Positions 25,604 to 32,506 of a stretch of DNA of 33,576 nucleotides are shown here, in pieces (within the stretch, counting starts at the first letter, position 1; each line of letters begins with the position of its first letter). Under the pieces are notes generated by a model that saw only the letters and a program-made list of their open reading frames with translations, ran no database searches and had not been told where the DNA came from. The translations under genes were made by a program, and so were the position numbers. The DNA is from JBKHDT01 sp049974825. GTDB lineage: Bacteria > Pseudomonadota > Gammaproteobacteria > Halothiobacillales > Halothiobacillaceae. Location of the stretch: assembly GCA_049974825.1 (NCBI GenBank), contig JBNGDJ010000013.1:1-33576 (forward strand), given 5' to 3'.

Positions 25604-26005
25604 TCAGTCCGCGGGCTGGTCCTTCAGCGCGCGCACCCATCCTTCCATCGCTTCCGTCGCCATGGGCATCGGCGGCTCCATGAAGTCGATCACGAACCGA
25701 TCCGCGTATTCGGTCACGCCAATCGAGCGGGGGCGAACCGCCATCACGGTTGGTCCCGGCAGCTTGATGCCGAAGCAAAAGACAATGTTCTGCGCCCCCA
25801 CGATTCCTTCGGCCACTTCGCCATCCGGCAAACTCCGTGTGTGGGCGAGGTGATCGAAGGTGGCGATAAAGGCGGCCAGCGGGTGGGCCATGACCTTCTC
25901 CCGCAGAAATTCGATGACCTGCCCCACGTCACGGCGGCTGGTTTCCTGCTTCGGGAGCATCATCTCGAAGACGGGGTATTTTTCCTGGAAGGTTTTCTGC
26001 TGCAT
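25604..26005 (-). CDS. Small conserved hypothetical protein (DUF6858-like)
   Basis: The 133-residue protein starts MQQKTFQEKYPVFEMMLPK. It contains AHPLAAFIATFDHLAHTRSL, NIVFCFGIKLPGP and AVRPRSIGVTEYADRFVIDF. It has no signal peptide or membrane segment and looks like a compact alpha/beta cytoplasmic protein. From memory it resembles a small uncharacterised family (DUF6858) seen in several proteobacteria, but I cannot confirm this and know no function. GAGG lies about 12 bases upstream on its strand. It is a lone minus-strand gene between two plus-strand units, flanked by repeat copies 4 and 5. Confidence 0.7.
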   Translation of the reverse strand: MQQKTFQEKYPVFEMMLPKQETSRRDVGQVIEFLREKVMAHPLAAFIATFDHLAHTRSLPDGEVAEGIVGAQNIVFCFGIKLPGPTVMAVRPRSIGVTEYADRFVIDFMEPPMPMATEAMEGWVRALKDQPAD

Positions 26006-26035
26006 GGTTCTGTGACGCCTCGGGGTGAGATGATC

Positions 26036-26186
26036 GGGAATCTCGAAAAAACCCCATCCATGGGCTTCTTCGAGGACGTCGTCGGCGGGGAATTCGCGAA
26101 CGACTCAAGTCTTTTCAACGGCTTGCGCGGCTGTGGTGTTGGGGCATCCTTGCCCCAACGGGCCCCTCGAAAGGTTTTTGAGGGGC
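26036..26186 (-). repeat. Dispersed multi-hairpin repeat, copy 5
   Basis: This copy has hairpin CTCGAAA...TTCGAG (26042-26073) and the core stem CAACGGC/GCGGCTG with loop TTGC (26116-26133; GCAA on the minus strand). GTTGGGGCA/TGCCCCAAC (26138-26159) and CCCCTC...GAGGGG (26163-26186) follow. Order and loop place it on the minus strand relative to copies 1, 2 and 4. It occupies the gap between the hypothetical gene and clpB; the remaining bases to 26284 are AT-richer with no clear signal. Confidence 0.6.
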
Positions 26187-26284
26187 GCGATCCTGAAAAG
26201 CCCTCGTTCGAGCCGAATTCCAGCTTACTGCACTTATTGGAAATAAGAAAAGCTGATTGTTTCTCGCATTGCCCCTGAATTGAC

Positions 26285-26313
26285 CTTGAAAAGCGGCGTC
26301 GTCTGCCCAATAA
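26285..26313 (+). promoter_or_regulatory. Sigma-32 (heat-shock) promoter of clpB
   Basis: CTTGAAA (26285-26291) is a perfect sigma-32 -35 element. After 14 bp follows CCCAATAA (26306-26313), six of eight matches to CCCCATnT. It is 40 bases before the clpB ATG. clpB is a classical sigma-32 target. Confidence 0.72.
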
Positions 26314-26352
26314 CTGTATGCACGACCCATCCGATCGACGGAGAACGATTTC

Positions 26353-29001
26353 ATGCGAATGGACAAACTGACCGCCAAGTTCCAGATGGCACTGGCCGAC
26401 GCTCAATCCCTGGCCGTTGGTCGGGATCATCAATTCATCGAGCCGGTGCACGTCATGCTGGCCCTGCTGGACCAGGACGGCGGCACGGTCCGGCACCTGC
26501 TCACGCAGTCGGACGTGAACGTGAACCTTCTGCGCTCGCAGCTGGGCGAGGCGCTGGAACGGCTGCCCCAGGTTTCCGGCTCCGGTGGCGAGGTGCACCT
26601 GTCCGGTGACCTGGGCAAGCTTTTGAACGTGACCGACAAGCTGGCCCAGCAGCGCAAGGACCAGTACATCTCCAGCGAACTGTTCGTGCTGGCGGCGTTG
26701 GAGGACAAGGGCGCCCTCGGCGAACTGCTGCGCAAGGCCGGTGCCAGCAAGGGCGCCATCGAACAGGCCATCGACAAGATGCGCGGTGGGCAGAACGTGA
26801 ACGACCCCAATGCCGAGGAAGCCCGGCAGGCGCTGGAAAAATACACCATCGATCTGACCGAGCGGGCCGAGCAGGGCAAGCTTGATCCCGTGATCGGCCG
26901 CGACGAGGAAATCCGCCGCGCCGTGCAGGTATTGCAGCGGCGCACCAAGAACAACCCGGTGCTGATCGGCGAGCCCGGCGTCGGCAAGACCGCCATTGTC
27001 GAAGGATTGGCCCAGCGCATTGTCAACGGCGAGGTGCCCGAGGGCCTCAAGGACAAACGCGTCTTGAGCCTCGACATGGGCGCGCTGCTGGCCGGCGCCA
27101 AGTTCCGTGGTGAATTCGAGGAACGGCTCAAGGCCGTGCTCAATGACGTGGGCAAGCAGGAAGGCCGCATCATCCTGTTCATCGACGAAATCCACACCAT
27201 GGTCGGCGCCGGCAAGGCCGAGGGCGCCATGGACGCCGGCAACATGCTCAAGCCGGCGCTGGCGCGTGGCGAGCTGCACTGCATCGGCGCCACGACGCTG
27301 GACGAGTACCGCAAGTACATCGAGAAGGATGCCGCCCTGGAGCGCCGCTTCCAGAAAGTGCTCGTGGACGAGCCGACCGTGGAGGACACCATCGCCATTC
27401 TGCGCGGCCTCAAGGAGCGCTACGAGGTGCACCACGGCGTCGAGATCACCGACCCGGCCATTGTCGCGTCGGCCACCCTGTCACACCGCTACATTACCGA
27501 CCGGCAGCTGCCTGACAAGGCGATTGACCTGATCGACGAGGCCGCCAGTCGCATCCGCATGGAAATCGACTCCAAGCCGGAGGAAATGGACCGGCTGGAG
27601 CGGCGCCTGATCCAGCTCAAGATCGAACGCGAGGCCCTCAAGAAAGAATCGGACGAGGCCTCCAAGAAGCGTCTGGCTGACCTGCAGGCCCAGATCGACG
27701 AGCTGGAGCGCGAATTTTCCGACCTGGAAGAGATCTGGAAATCCGAAAAGGCCGCCGTCGCCGGTACCTCACATGTCAAGGAAGCGCTGGACCGGGCCCG
27801 GGTCGAGATGGAAACCGCTCGCCGGGCCGGGGATCTGGCGCGCATGTCCGAAATCCAGTACGGCAAGATTCCCGAACTGGAACGGCAGCTCGAACAGGCC
27901 GCCGAGGCTGAAACCGTCGAAATGAAGCTGCTTCGCAACAAGGTGGGGGACGAGGAAATCGCCGAAGTCGTCTCCCGCGCCACCGGCATCCCCGTCTCCA
28001 AGATGCTCGAGGGCGAGAAGGACAAGCTGCTGCGCATGGAAGAGGCCCTGCGCAAGCGGGTCGTAGGGCAGGACGAAGCGGTCAAGTCGGTTTCCGACGC
28101 CATCCGCCGGTCCCGCGCCGGGCTGTCGGACCCCAACCGCCCCAATGGCTCGTTTCTGTTCCTCGGACCCACCGGCGTGGGCAAGACCGAGCTGACCAAG
28201 GCCTTGGCTTCCTTCCTGTTCGACACCGAAGAGGCCATGGTGCGCATCGACATGTCCGAGTTCATGGAGAAGCACTCCGTCGCCCGGCTGATCGGCGCGC
28301 CGCCGGGCTATGTCGGCTACGAGGAAGGCGGGTATCTCACCGAGGCCGTGCGCCGCAAGCCCTACTCGGTGATCCTGATGGACGAGGTGGAGAAGGCCCA
28401 CCCGGACGTGTTCAATGTGCTGCTGCAAGTGCTCGACGACGGCCGCCTGACCGATGGCCAGGGCCGCACCGTGGACTTTCGCAACACCGTGATCGTGATG
28501 ACCTCCAACCTCGGCTCGCAGCGGATTCAGGAACTGGCGGGACAAGCGTCGCAGGGAGCGACGCTGGAAGGCGAAGGCTTCCCCGAAGGGCAGACGCCAG
28601 GGATGGCTTCTGCCGAGGCCAATTACGAGCAGATGAAAACCGAGGTCATGGAAATCGTCGGCCAGCATTTCCGCCCCGAGTTCATCAACCGTATCGACGA
28701 GGCCGTGGTCTTCCACCCGCTGGGCCGCGAACAGATCCGCTCGATCGTCGATATCCAGATCGAGGGACTGCGTCGCCGCCTGGCCGACCGCGACATGGGT
28801 CTGAGCCTGTCCGAAAGCGCACTGGACTTGCTGGGCGAGGCCGGCTTCGACCCCGTGTACGGTGCCCGGCCGCTCAAGCGCGCCATCCAGCACCGACTGG
28901 AAAACGCCATGGCTCAGCACATCCTGCGCGGCGACTTCCTGCCCGGCGATACCATCCGGGTGGATGTCGACGAGGGCGAGCTGACCTTCAGCAAGGGCTG
29001 A
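26353..29001 (+). CDS. clpB: ATP-dependent disaggregase ClpB
   Basis: ClpB is a hexameric AAA+ machine that, with DnaK, pulls proteins out of aggregates after heat stress. The 882-residue protein has the N-terminal substrate domain, NBD1 with Walker A GEPGVGKT, and the coiled-coil middle domain (about 410-525, rich in Glu/Lys heptads). NBD2 follows with GPTGVGKTE and the sensor-2 region GARPLKRAI. It is about 25 residues longer than E. coli ClpB because of a Gly/Glu-rich insertion in NBD2 (about 727-752). GGAGAA (26340-26345) stands 7 bases before the ATG. An in-frame GTG at codon 149 (26797) with GGTGGG upstream matches the E. coli internal start giving a short isoform. Confidence 0.97.
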   Translation: MRMDKLTAKFQMALADAQSLAVGRDHQFIEPVHVMLALLDQDGGTVRHLLTQSDVNVNLLRSQLGEALERLPQVSGSGGEVHLSGDLGKLLNVTDKLAQQRKDQYISSELFVLAALEDKGALGELLRKAGASKGAIEQAIDKMRGGQNVNDPNAEEARQALEKYTIDLTERAEQGKLDPVIGRDEEIRRAVQVLQRRTKNNPVLIGEPGVGKTAIVEGLAQRIVNGEVPEGLKDKRVLSLDMGALLAGAKFRGEFEERLKAVLNDVGKQEGRIILFIDEIHTMVGAGKAEGAMDAGNMLKPALARGELHCIGATTLDEYRKYIEKDAALERRFQKVLVDEPTVEDTIAILRGLKERYEVHHGVEITDPAIVASATLSHRYITDRQLPDKAIDLIDEAASRIRMEIDSKPEEMDRLERRLIQLKIEREALKKESDEASKKRLADLQAQIDELEREFSDLEEIWKSEKAAVAGTSHVKEALDRARVEMETARRAGDLARMSEIQYGKIPELERQLEQAAEAETVEMKLLRNKVGDEEIAEVVSRATGIPVSKMLEGEKDKLLRMEEALRKRVVGQDEAVKSVSDAIRRSRAGLSDPNRPNGSFLFLGPTGVGKTELTKALASFLFDTEEAMVRIDMSEFMEKHSVARLIGAPPGYVGYEEGGYLTEAVRRKPYSVILMDEVEKAHPDVFNVLLQVLDDGRLTDGQGRTVDFRNTVIVMTSNLGSQRIQELAGQASQGATLEGEGFPEGQTPGMASAEANYEQMKTEVMEIVGQHFRPEFINRIDEAVVFHPLGREQIRSIVDIQIEGLRRRLADRDMGLSLSESALDLLGEAGFDPVYGARPLKRAIQHRLENAMAQHILRGDFLPGDTIRVDVDEGELTFSKG

Positions 29002-29029
29002 TCGACAGCCTCGAAAACCTGGAAACTCC

Positions 29030-29072
29030 AAGGGCCGGTGTCCGTTTCGGCGGATGCCGGCCCTTTGTTTTG
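29030..29072 (+). terminator. clpB terminator
   Basis: AAGGGCCGG (29030-29038) pairs with CCGGCCCTT (29057-29065). An inner TCCG/CGGA pairing extends the hairpin, and TGTTTTGG follows. It begins 29 bases after the clpB stop. Confidence 0.8.
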
Positions 29073-29125
29073 GACAGGCGTTGGGTGATCACAAATGGGC
29101 GAGCGGGCAACCGCCCTCTTGATAA

Positions 29126-29277
29126 GGAACCTCGAAAAACCACTTCCCTGTGGTTTTTCGAGGTCGTCCTTCGCGGGAGACCCGCGAAGGACTCACGCTA
29201 TTTCAACCGCTTACGCGCTTGACGCGTTGGGGCATCCCTGCCCCAAAGGGCGCCTCGAAAGGTTTTTCGAGGTGCCC
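29126..29277 (-). repeat. Dispersed multi-hairpin repeat, copy 6
   Basis: Several stems stand in a row: a perfect 14-bp stem (29130-29143 with 29150-29163), a perfect 12-bp stem (29166-29177 with 29181-29192) and the core CAACCGC/GCGCTTG (29204-29221, GTAA loop on the minus strand). TTGGGGCA/TGCCCCAA (29227-29246) and a 13-bp stem (29248-29260 with 29265-29277) follow. It fills the gap between clpB and higBA; bases 29278-29394 show no further clear signal. Confidence 0.65.
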
Positions 29278-29394
29278 GATAATTGTTTCGCAATTGTTTT
29301 GAGGCTGTCCTTTGCGGGAGGCCCATGCCGACTTGGGGGACCCCTGCTTGCGCGGCGCTGTGAGCCCCTTTGATGCCCGCCGCACCATGCGTAA

Positions 29395-29423
29395 TTGATA
29401 CCTGATACGTATCGGGTTACAGT
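29395..29423 (+). promoter_or_regulatory. higBA promoter with operator in the spacer
   Basis: TTGATA (29395-29400) and TACAGT (29418-29423) are 17 bp apart. The spacer holds an inverted repeat, GATACGTATC (29404-29413), extended to 29400-29417 with one mismatch, a likely HigA binding site for autoregulation. The -10 ends six bases before the toxin ATG, so transcription should begin at or next to that ATG. Confidence 0.6.
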
Positions 29424-29429
29424 TGCGGC

Positions 29430-29708
29430 ATGATTCGAAGCTTCAAGCACAAAGGCTTGGCCAGGTTCTTCAAGTCCGGCAGCACTGCGGGAATCCAGGC
29501 CATCCATGCGCAGCGGCTTCGACTGATTCTCGGTAGGCTGAATGCCGCGTCAGACGTCAAGGACATGGACCTGCCAGGCCTTCGGTTGCACGAGCTATCG
29601 GGGGACTGGGCCGGAATCTGGTCAGTAACGGTCAGTGGTAACTGGCGGGTGACCTTCCGATTCGAAGCCGGAGATGCCGAGATCGTGAACTACGAAGATT
29701 ACCACTGA
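29430..29708 (+). CDS. higB: HigB-type toxin (RelE superfamily)
   Basis: HigB toxins are ribosome-dependent mRNA endonucleases. The 92-residue protein starts MIRSFKHKGLARFF, the classic start of the HigB-1 family. It contains LHELSGDWAGIWSVTVSGNWRVTFRF and ends VNYEDYH, matching the RelE-fold pattern with the conserved Arg and the C-terminal Asp-Tyr-His. Toxin before antitoxin is the usual higBA order. There is no Shine-Dalgarno site and the promoter places the start of transcription on the ATG, so leaderless translation is likely. higA follows after 10 bases. Confidence 0.9.
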   Translation: MIRSFKHKGLARFFKSGSTAGIQAIHAQRLRLILGRLNAASDVKDMDLPGLRLHELSGDWAGIWSVTVSGNWRVTFRFEAGDAEIVNYEDYH

Positions 29709-29718
29709 GGAATCGCCG

Positions 29719-30006
29719 ATGTTGATGCATAAGCCCCCCCATCCCGGTGAAGTGTTGCGCGAGCTTTGCCTGGAGCCCATGGGCCTCTCTGTAACGGCTG
29801 CCGCAGAAGCATTGGGCGTCAGTCGAAAAACCCTCAGCGCCGTGTTGAACGGCAAGGCTGGCATCAGCCCGGAGATGGCCATTCGGCTTTCCATTGCGTT
29901 CGATACGTCGGCAGAGAGTTGGTTGAACCAGCAGGCCCAGTATGATCTCTGGCATGCCGAGCGGCATCGCAAGGATCTCAAGGTCAAGAGGCTTGTCGCC
30001 GCATGA
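29719..30006 (+). CDS. higA: HigA antitoxin, helix-turn-helix repressor
   Basis: HigA binds and blocks HigB and represses the operon. The 95-residue protein starts near HKPPHPGEVLRELCLEPMG, the HigA signature. It has a helix-turn-helix (LSVTAAAEALGVSRKTLSAVLNGKAGI, about residues 24-50) and SAESWLNQQAQYDLW. GAGG (29707-29710) is 8 bases before the ATG, in contrast to the toxin. The palindrome in the promoter spacer is its likely operator. A second ATG two codons in is possible. The pair lies just outside the integron and carries no attC site. Confidence 0.92.
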   Translation: MLMHKPPHPGEVLRELCLEPMGLSVTAAAEALGVSRKTLSAVLNGKAGISPEMAIRLSIAFDTSAESWLNQQAQYDLWHAERHRKDLKVKRLVAA

Positions 30007-30021
30007 GGTAAGACATGGGAG

Positions 30022-30060
30022 AACTTCGAGAAGCCGCTTCGGGTATGGCTTTTCGAGGTT
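30022..30060. repeat. Partial dispersed repeat hairpin, copy 7
   Basis: AACTTCGAGAAGCC (30022-30035) pairs with GGCTTTTCGAGGTT (30047-30060), 14 bp with two G-T pairs. It shares the CTCGAAAA...TTTTCGAG arm of copies 5 and 6. In the gap from higA to intI it is the main feature; a small GCGGGA/TCCCGC hairpin (30256-30273) near the intI 3' end has no T-run. Confidence 0.5.
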
Positions 30061-30300
30061 TCCGAAAGGAGCCACCGGGCTTCTGCCTTGAGCAGGCGTC
30101 GGAGCGCGGCCCGGGTAATTGGCATATCCCTGATGGCCGAGTAAAGTTGACCCAATCCAACGCGAAGCCACCAGGAAGTGCACGTGCCAGATCATCCCCG
30201 CCCGTTCATGATCAGCAGGTCCGTTCCGGCACGGCGCGGAGTTCCTGTCAGAGTAGCGGGAACCGGCTCCCGCGTCGTCTTTGCGATGTCCCGGAAATCA

Positions 30301-31278
30301 TCAATGCGCGTCAAGCGGGCTGCGTACGCCTTTCCCGCCACGGTTGAGCACATGCGTATAGATCTGCGTCGTCCGTACATCGCTGTGCCCAAGCAGTTCC
30401 TGAACCGTGCGTATGTCGTAACCGGCCTCAAGCAGATGCGTTGCAAAGGAATGACGAAGCGTATGACTGGTCGCAGGCTTGGGGATGCCGGCGTCACGCA
30501 CTGCCCCGCGAATCTTTCGTTGAACGGCGGACTCGTGAAGGTGATGACGCCTTCGAATGCCCGAGCGCGGATCAACACCCGGTTGCGCGGCCGGAAATAC
30601 ATACTGCCAGGCCAGTTCATGGCCAGCCCTCGGATACTTGCGTGCCAGTGCATGGGGCAGCTCCACGGGGGCGAGCCCTTCTCGCCGGTCGCCCTCGTGA
30701 ATCAATCCGACCCGTTCGACTTGGCGCTGCAACGGCTCCAGGAGCGAATCCGGCAGCATTGTCCTGCGATCCTTGGCACCCTTGCCTTCGCGTACCGTGA
30801 TCTCACGACGTGCGAGATCCACATCCTTGCCCCTCAGCCGCAGGGCTTCCATCAATCGCAGGCCCGATCCGTACATCAACCCGGCAATCAACCCATGAAC
30901 GCCATCCAGTCGAGCCAAAAGCGCCCGGGCTTCCTCTCGCGTGAGCACCACGGGCAGTCGAGGCGGCTTGCTGGCACGTGTCACGCCATCGAGCCAAGGC
31001 AGATCAATACCCAGCACCTCGCGGTACAAGAACAGAATCGCGGCCAACGCCTGGTTTTGGGTCGAGGCCGCCACGTTTTTCCGTGTCGCGAGAAAGCTCA
31101 AGAATGCCTCGACCTCGCTCGCCCCCATTTCGCTCGGGTGTCGTTTGCCGTGGAAAAGAATGAAGCGTTTTATCCAGTGAACGTACGCCTTCTCGGTGCG
31201 CAAGCTGTAATGCTTGACCCGACAACGCTCGCGTACCTGATCAAGAAGCCGGGGCGGGTGTCTGTCTTCCATGGCCAT
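30301..31278 (-). CDS. intI: Integron integrase IntI
   Basis: IntI is a tyrosine recombinase that inserts and removes gene cassettes at attI and attC. The 325-residue length is usual. Catalytic features are all present: GSGLRLMEALRLR with the first Arg, HTLRHSFATHLLEAG (His-x-x-Arg) and LGHSDVRTTQIYTHV with the late His and nucleophile Tyr. The extra segment HALARKYPRAGHELAWQYVFP, found only in integron integrases and needed to bind folded attC, is intact. AAGGAGG lies just before the ATG at 31278 (alternative ATG 31272). It diverges from the cassette array, and the reading frame shows no break, so it may be active. Confidence 0.96.
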   Translation of the reverse strand: MAMEDRHPPRLLDQVRERCRVKHYSLRTEKAYVHWIKRFILFHGKRHPSEMGASEVEAFLSFLATRKNVAASTQNQALAAILFLYREVLGIDLPWLDGVTRASKPPRLPVVLTREEARALLARLDGVHGLIAGLMYGSGLRLMEALRLRGKDVDLARREITVREGKGAKDRRTMLPDSLLEPLQRQVERVGLIHEGDRREGLAPVELPHALARKYPRAGHELAWQYVFPAAQPGVDPRSGIRRRHHLHESAVQRKIRGAVRDAGIPKPATSHTLRHSFATHLLEAGYDIRTVQELLGHSDVRTTQIYTHVLNRGGKGVRSPLDAH

Positions 31279-31354
31279 GTTTCCTCCTTGGAATATGACG
31301 TCGTTCGGACAGTTTGGTCCTGTATAAAACAATGGCTTGCGCGATTTTGTGAAG

Positions 31355-31382
31355 ATTATACGACGAATTTGGCGTGTTGCAA
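31355..31382 (-). promoter_or_regulatory. intI promoter
   Basis: On the minus strand TTGCAA (31377-31382) is followed, after 16 bp, by a perfect TATAAT (31355-31360). Transcription would start near 31348, about 70 bases before the intI ATG. The -35 is shared with the cassette promoter. Confidence 0.6.
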
Positions 31383-31386
31383 CACG
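31373..31386. promoter_or_regulatory. 14-bp palindrome over the shared -35
   Basis: CGTGTTGCAACACG is a perfect inverted repeat centred on the TTGCAA used by both promoters. It could be a regulator-binding site that switches both off together; no regulator is known. Confidence 0.45.
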
Positions 31387-31404
31387 TCAATAGTGCAGTA
31401 GAAT
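31377..31404 (+). promoter_or_regulatory. Cassette array promoter (Pc) inside attI
   Basis: TTGCAA (31377-31382), a 16-bp spacer and TAGAAT (31399-31404, five of six matches) point toward the cassettes. The expected start is near 31411, next to the cassette insertion point (31409/31410) and 26 bases before the first cassette gene. Confidence 0.55.
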
Positions 31405-31409
31405 TCTAG

Positions 31410-31945
31410 TTAGGCATCAAACCATAAGGAGCGACAATGAACCAACAACCAGCCAATGAGATTAACGGAGCAACCCAATTCGGGGGCTTCTGGATACGTG
31501 TCGGAGCTTACTTTATCGATGTGGTAGTTCTGATTATTCCCGTTTTGCTTATCTCGTTTCTATTTCGTTCTGTGACCCCCGCAGCCGATGAAATGGAACA
31601 AGCAATCGTAGAGTTTATGGACGCCATCCTGTCCCTGATTGTCTGGTGGGTATATTTTGCTGTCTTGCATTCTTCCCAATGGCAGGCATCTGTCGGAAAA
31701 AAGGCAGTTGGATTGAAAGTAGTTGATGAAAAAGGAAACCGCATTTCGTTTGGCAGGGCTACTGGACGATATTTCGCTGAATTCCTTTCGGCGTTGATTC
31801 TCGGGATCGGATACATGATGGTCGGATGGACAAAGAAGAAACAAGGACTTCACGATATGATTGCAGGAACATATGTCATAAGGTCAGAAAATGCCTAACA
31901 AGGCGCTCCAGCGGACGGGCTACCGCCCGCCGCTGAGCTTTAGCG
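31410..31945 (+). repeat. Integron cassette 1 (536 bp, duplicated)
   Basis: The unit runs from the TTAGGC after the attI G to the G of the next GTTAGGC. It holds one RDD-family gene and one attC. The next 536 bases appear to be an identical copy. Confidence 0.85.
31437..31898 (+). CDS. RDD family membrane protein, cassette 1
   Basis: The 153-residue protein matches the RDD family, small membrane proteins named for conserved Arg and Asp residues. Visible are GGFWIRVGAYFIDVVVLIIP (helix one with R and D), LSLIVWWVYFAVLHSS (helix two), SVGKKAVGLKVVDEKGNRIS, GRATGRYFAEFLSALILGIG (helix three) and KKQGLHDMIAGTYVIR. Some RDD proteins affect ion or osmotic tolerance; the role here is unknown. AAGGAG (31426-31431) is 5 bases before the ATG, and the array promoter is immediately upstream, so this copy should be the best expressed. 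Its composition is much more AT-rich than the chromosome, as for cassettes. Confidence 0.88.
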   Translation: MNQQPANEINGATQFGGFWIRVGAYFIDVVVLIIPVLLISFLFRSVTPAADEMEQAIVEFMDAILSLIVWWVYFAVLHSSQWQASVGKKAVGLKVVDEKGNRISFGRATGRYFAEFLSALILGIGYMMVGWTKKKQGLHDMIAGTYVIRSENA

Positions 31946-31951
31946 TTAGGC
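31893..31951 (+). other. attC site 1
   Basis: It runs from GCCTAAC, overlapping the gene stop, to GTTAGGC. It has inner arms AGCGG-A-CGGGC/GCCCG-CCGCT, with an unpaired A and a short TACC loop. The length of 59 bases and the imperfect palindrome are typical. Confidence 0.88.
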
Positions 31952-32481
31952 ATCAAACCATAAGGAGCGACAATGAACCAACAACCAGCCAATGAGATTA
32001 ACGGAGCAACCCAATTCGGGGGCTTCTGGATACGTGTCGGAGCTTACTTTATCGATGTGGTAGTTCTGATTATTCCCGTTTTGCTTATCTCGTTTCTATT
32101 TCGTTCTGTGACCCCCGCAGCCGATGAAATGGAACAAGCAATCGTAGAGTTTATGGACGCCATCCTGTCCCTGATTGTCTGGTGGGTATATTTTGCTGTC
32201 TTGCATTCTTCCCAATGGCAGGCATCTGTCGGAAAAAAGGCAGTTGGATTGAAAGTAGTTGATGAAAAAGGAAACCGCATTTCGTTTGGCAGGGCTACTG
32301 GACGATATTTCGCTGAATTCCTTTCGGCGTTGATTCTCGGGATCGGATACATGATGGTCGGATGGACAAAGAAGAAACAAGGACTTCACGATATGATTGC
32401 AGGAACATATGTCATAAGGTCAGAAAATGCCTAACAAGGCGCTCCAGCGGACGGGCTACCGCCCGCCGCTGAGCTTTAGCG
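31946..32481 (+). repeat. Integron cassette 2, copy of cassette 1
   Basis: This 536-base unit repeats cassette 1, with gene and attC at exactly +536. I saw no difference by eye, and the encoded proteins are identical. Confidence 0.85.
31973..32434 (+). CDS. RDD family membrane protein, cassette 2 (identical copy)
   Basis: The protein is identical in all 153 residues to that of cassette 1, with the same upstream AAGGAG at 5 bases. It has three hydrophobic helices and the RDD pattern described for the first copy. It has no promoter of its own that I can see and would depend on read-through from the array promoter past attC 1. Complete identity, with no silent changes noticed, implies a recent duplication, or repeated capture of the same cassette. 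Function is unknown. Confidence 0.87.
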   Translation: MNQQPANEINGATQFGGFWIRVGAYFIDVVVLIIPVLLISFLFRSVTPAADEMEQAIVEFMDAILSLIVWWVYFAVLHSSQWQASVGKKAVGLKVVDEKGNRISFGRATGRYFAEFLSALILGIGYMMVGWTKKKQGLHDMIAGTYVIRSENA

Positions 32482-32487
32482 TTCGCT
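32429..32487 (+). other. attC site 2
   Basis: It is the same as attC 1 except that the last bases (GTTCGCT) belong to cassette 3. Confidence 0.87.
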
Positions 32488-32506
32488 TGATTGATGTTTG
32501 CGAGAC

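Larger units (their letters stand above)
31340..31415. other. attI site region (approximate)
   Basis: The first cassette joins at G31409/TTAGGC, by comparison with the attC boundaries. The attI site therefore lies between intI and this point; its left limit is a guess. It overlaps both divergent promoters. Confidence 0.55.

Noticed and set aside
29632..30195. Minus-strand open frames opposite higBA
   Set aside because: They are antisense to a convincing toxin-antitoxin pair and resemble no family.
31320..31335. LexA-like site CTGT-N8-ATGG downstream of the intI promoter
   Set aside because: The left half fits, but the right half differs at two of four key bases. Many integrases are SOS-controlled, so it was tempting, but the match is too weak to list.
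30178..31401. A 407-residue plus-strand open frame opposite intI
   Set aside because: It lies antisense to a complete integrase with all catalytic motifs. Long antisense frames are expected in GC-rich DNA, and its translation matches no family.
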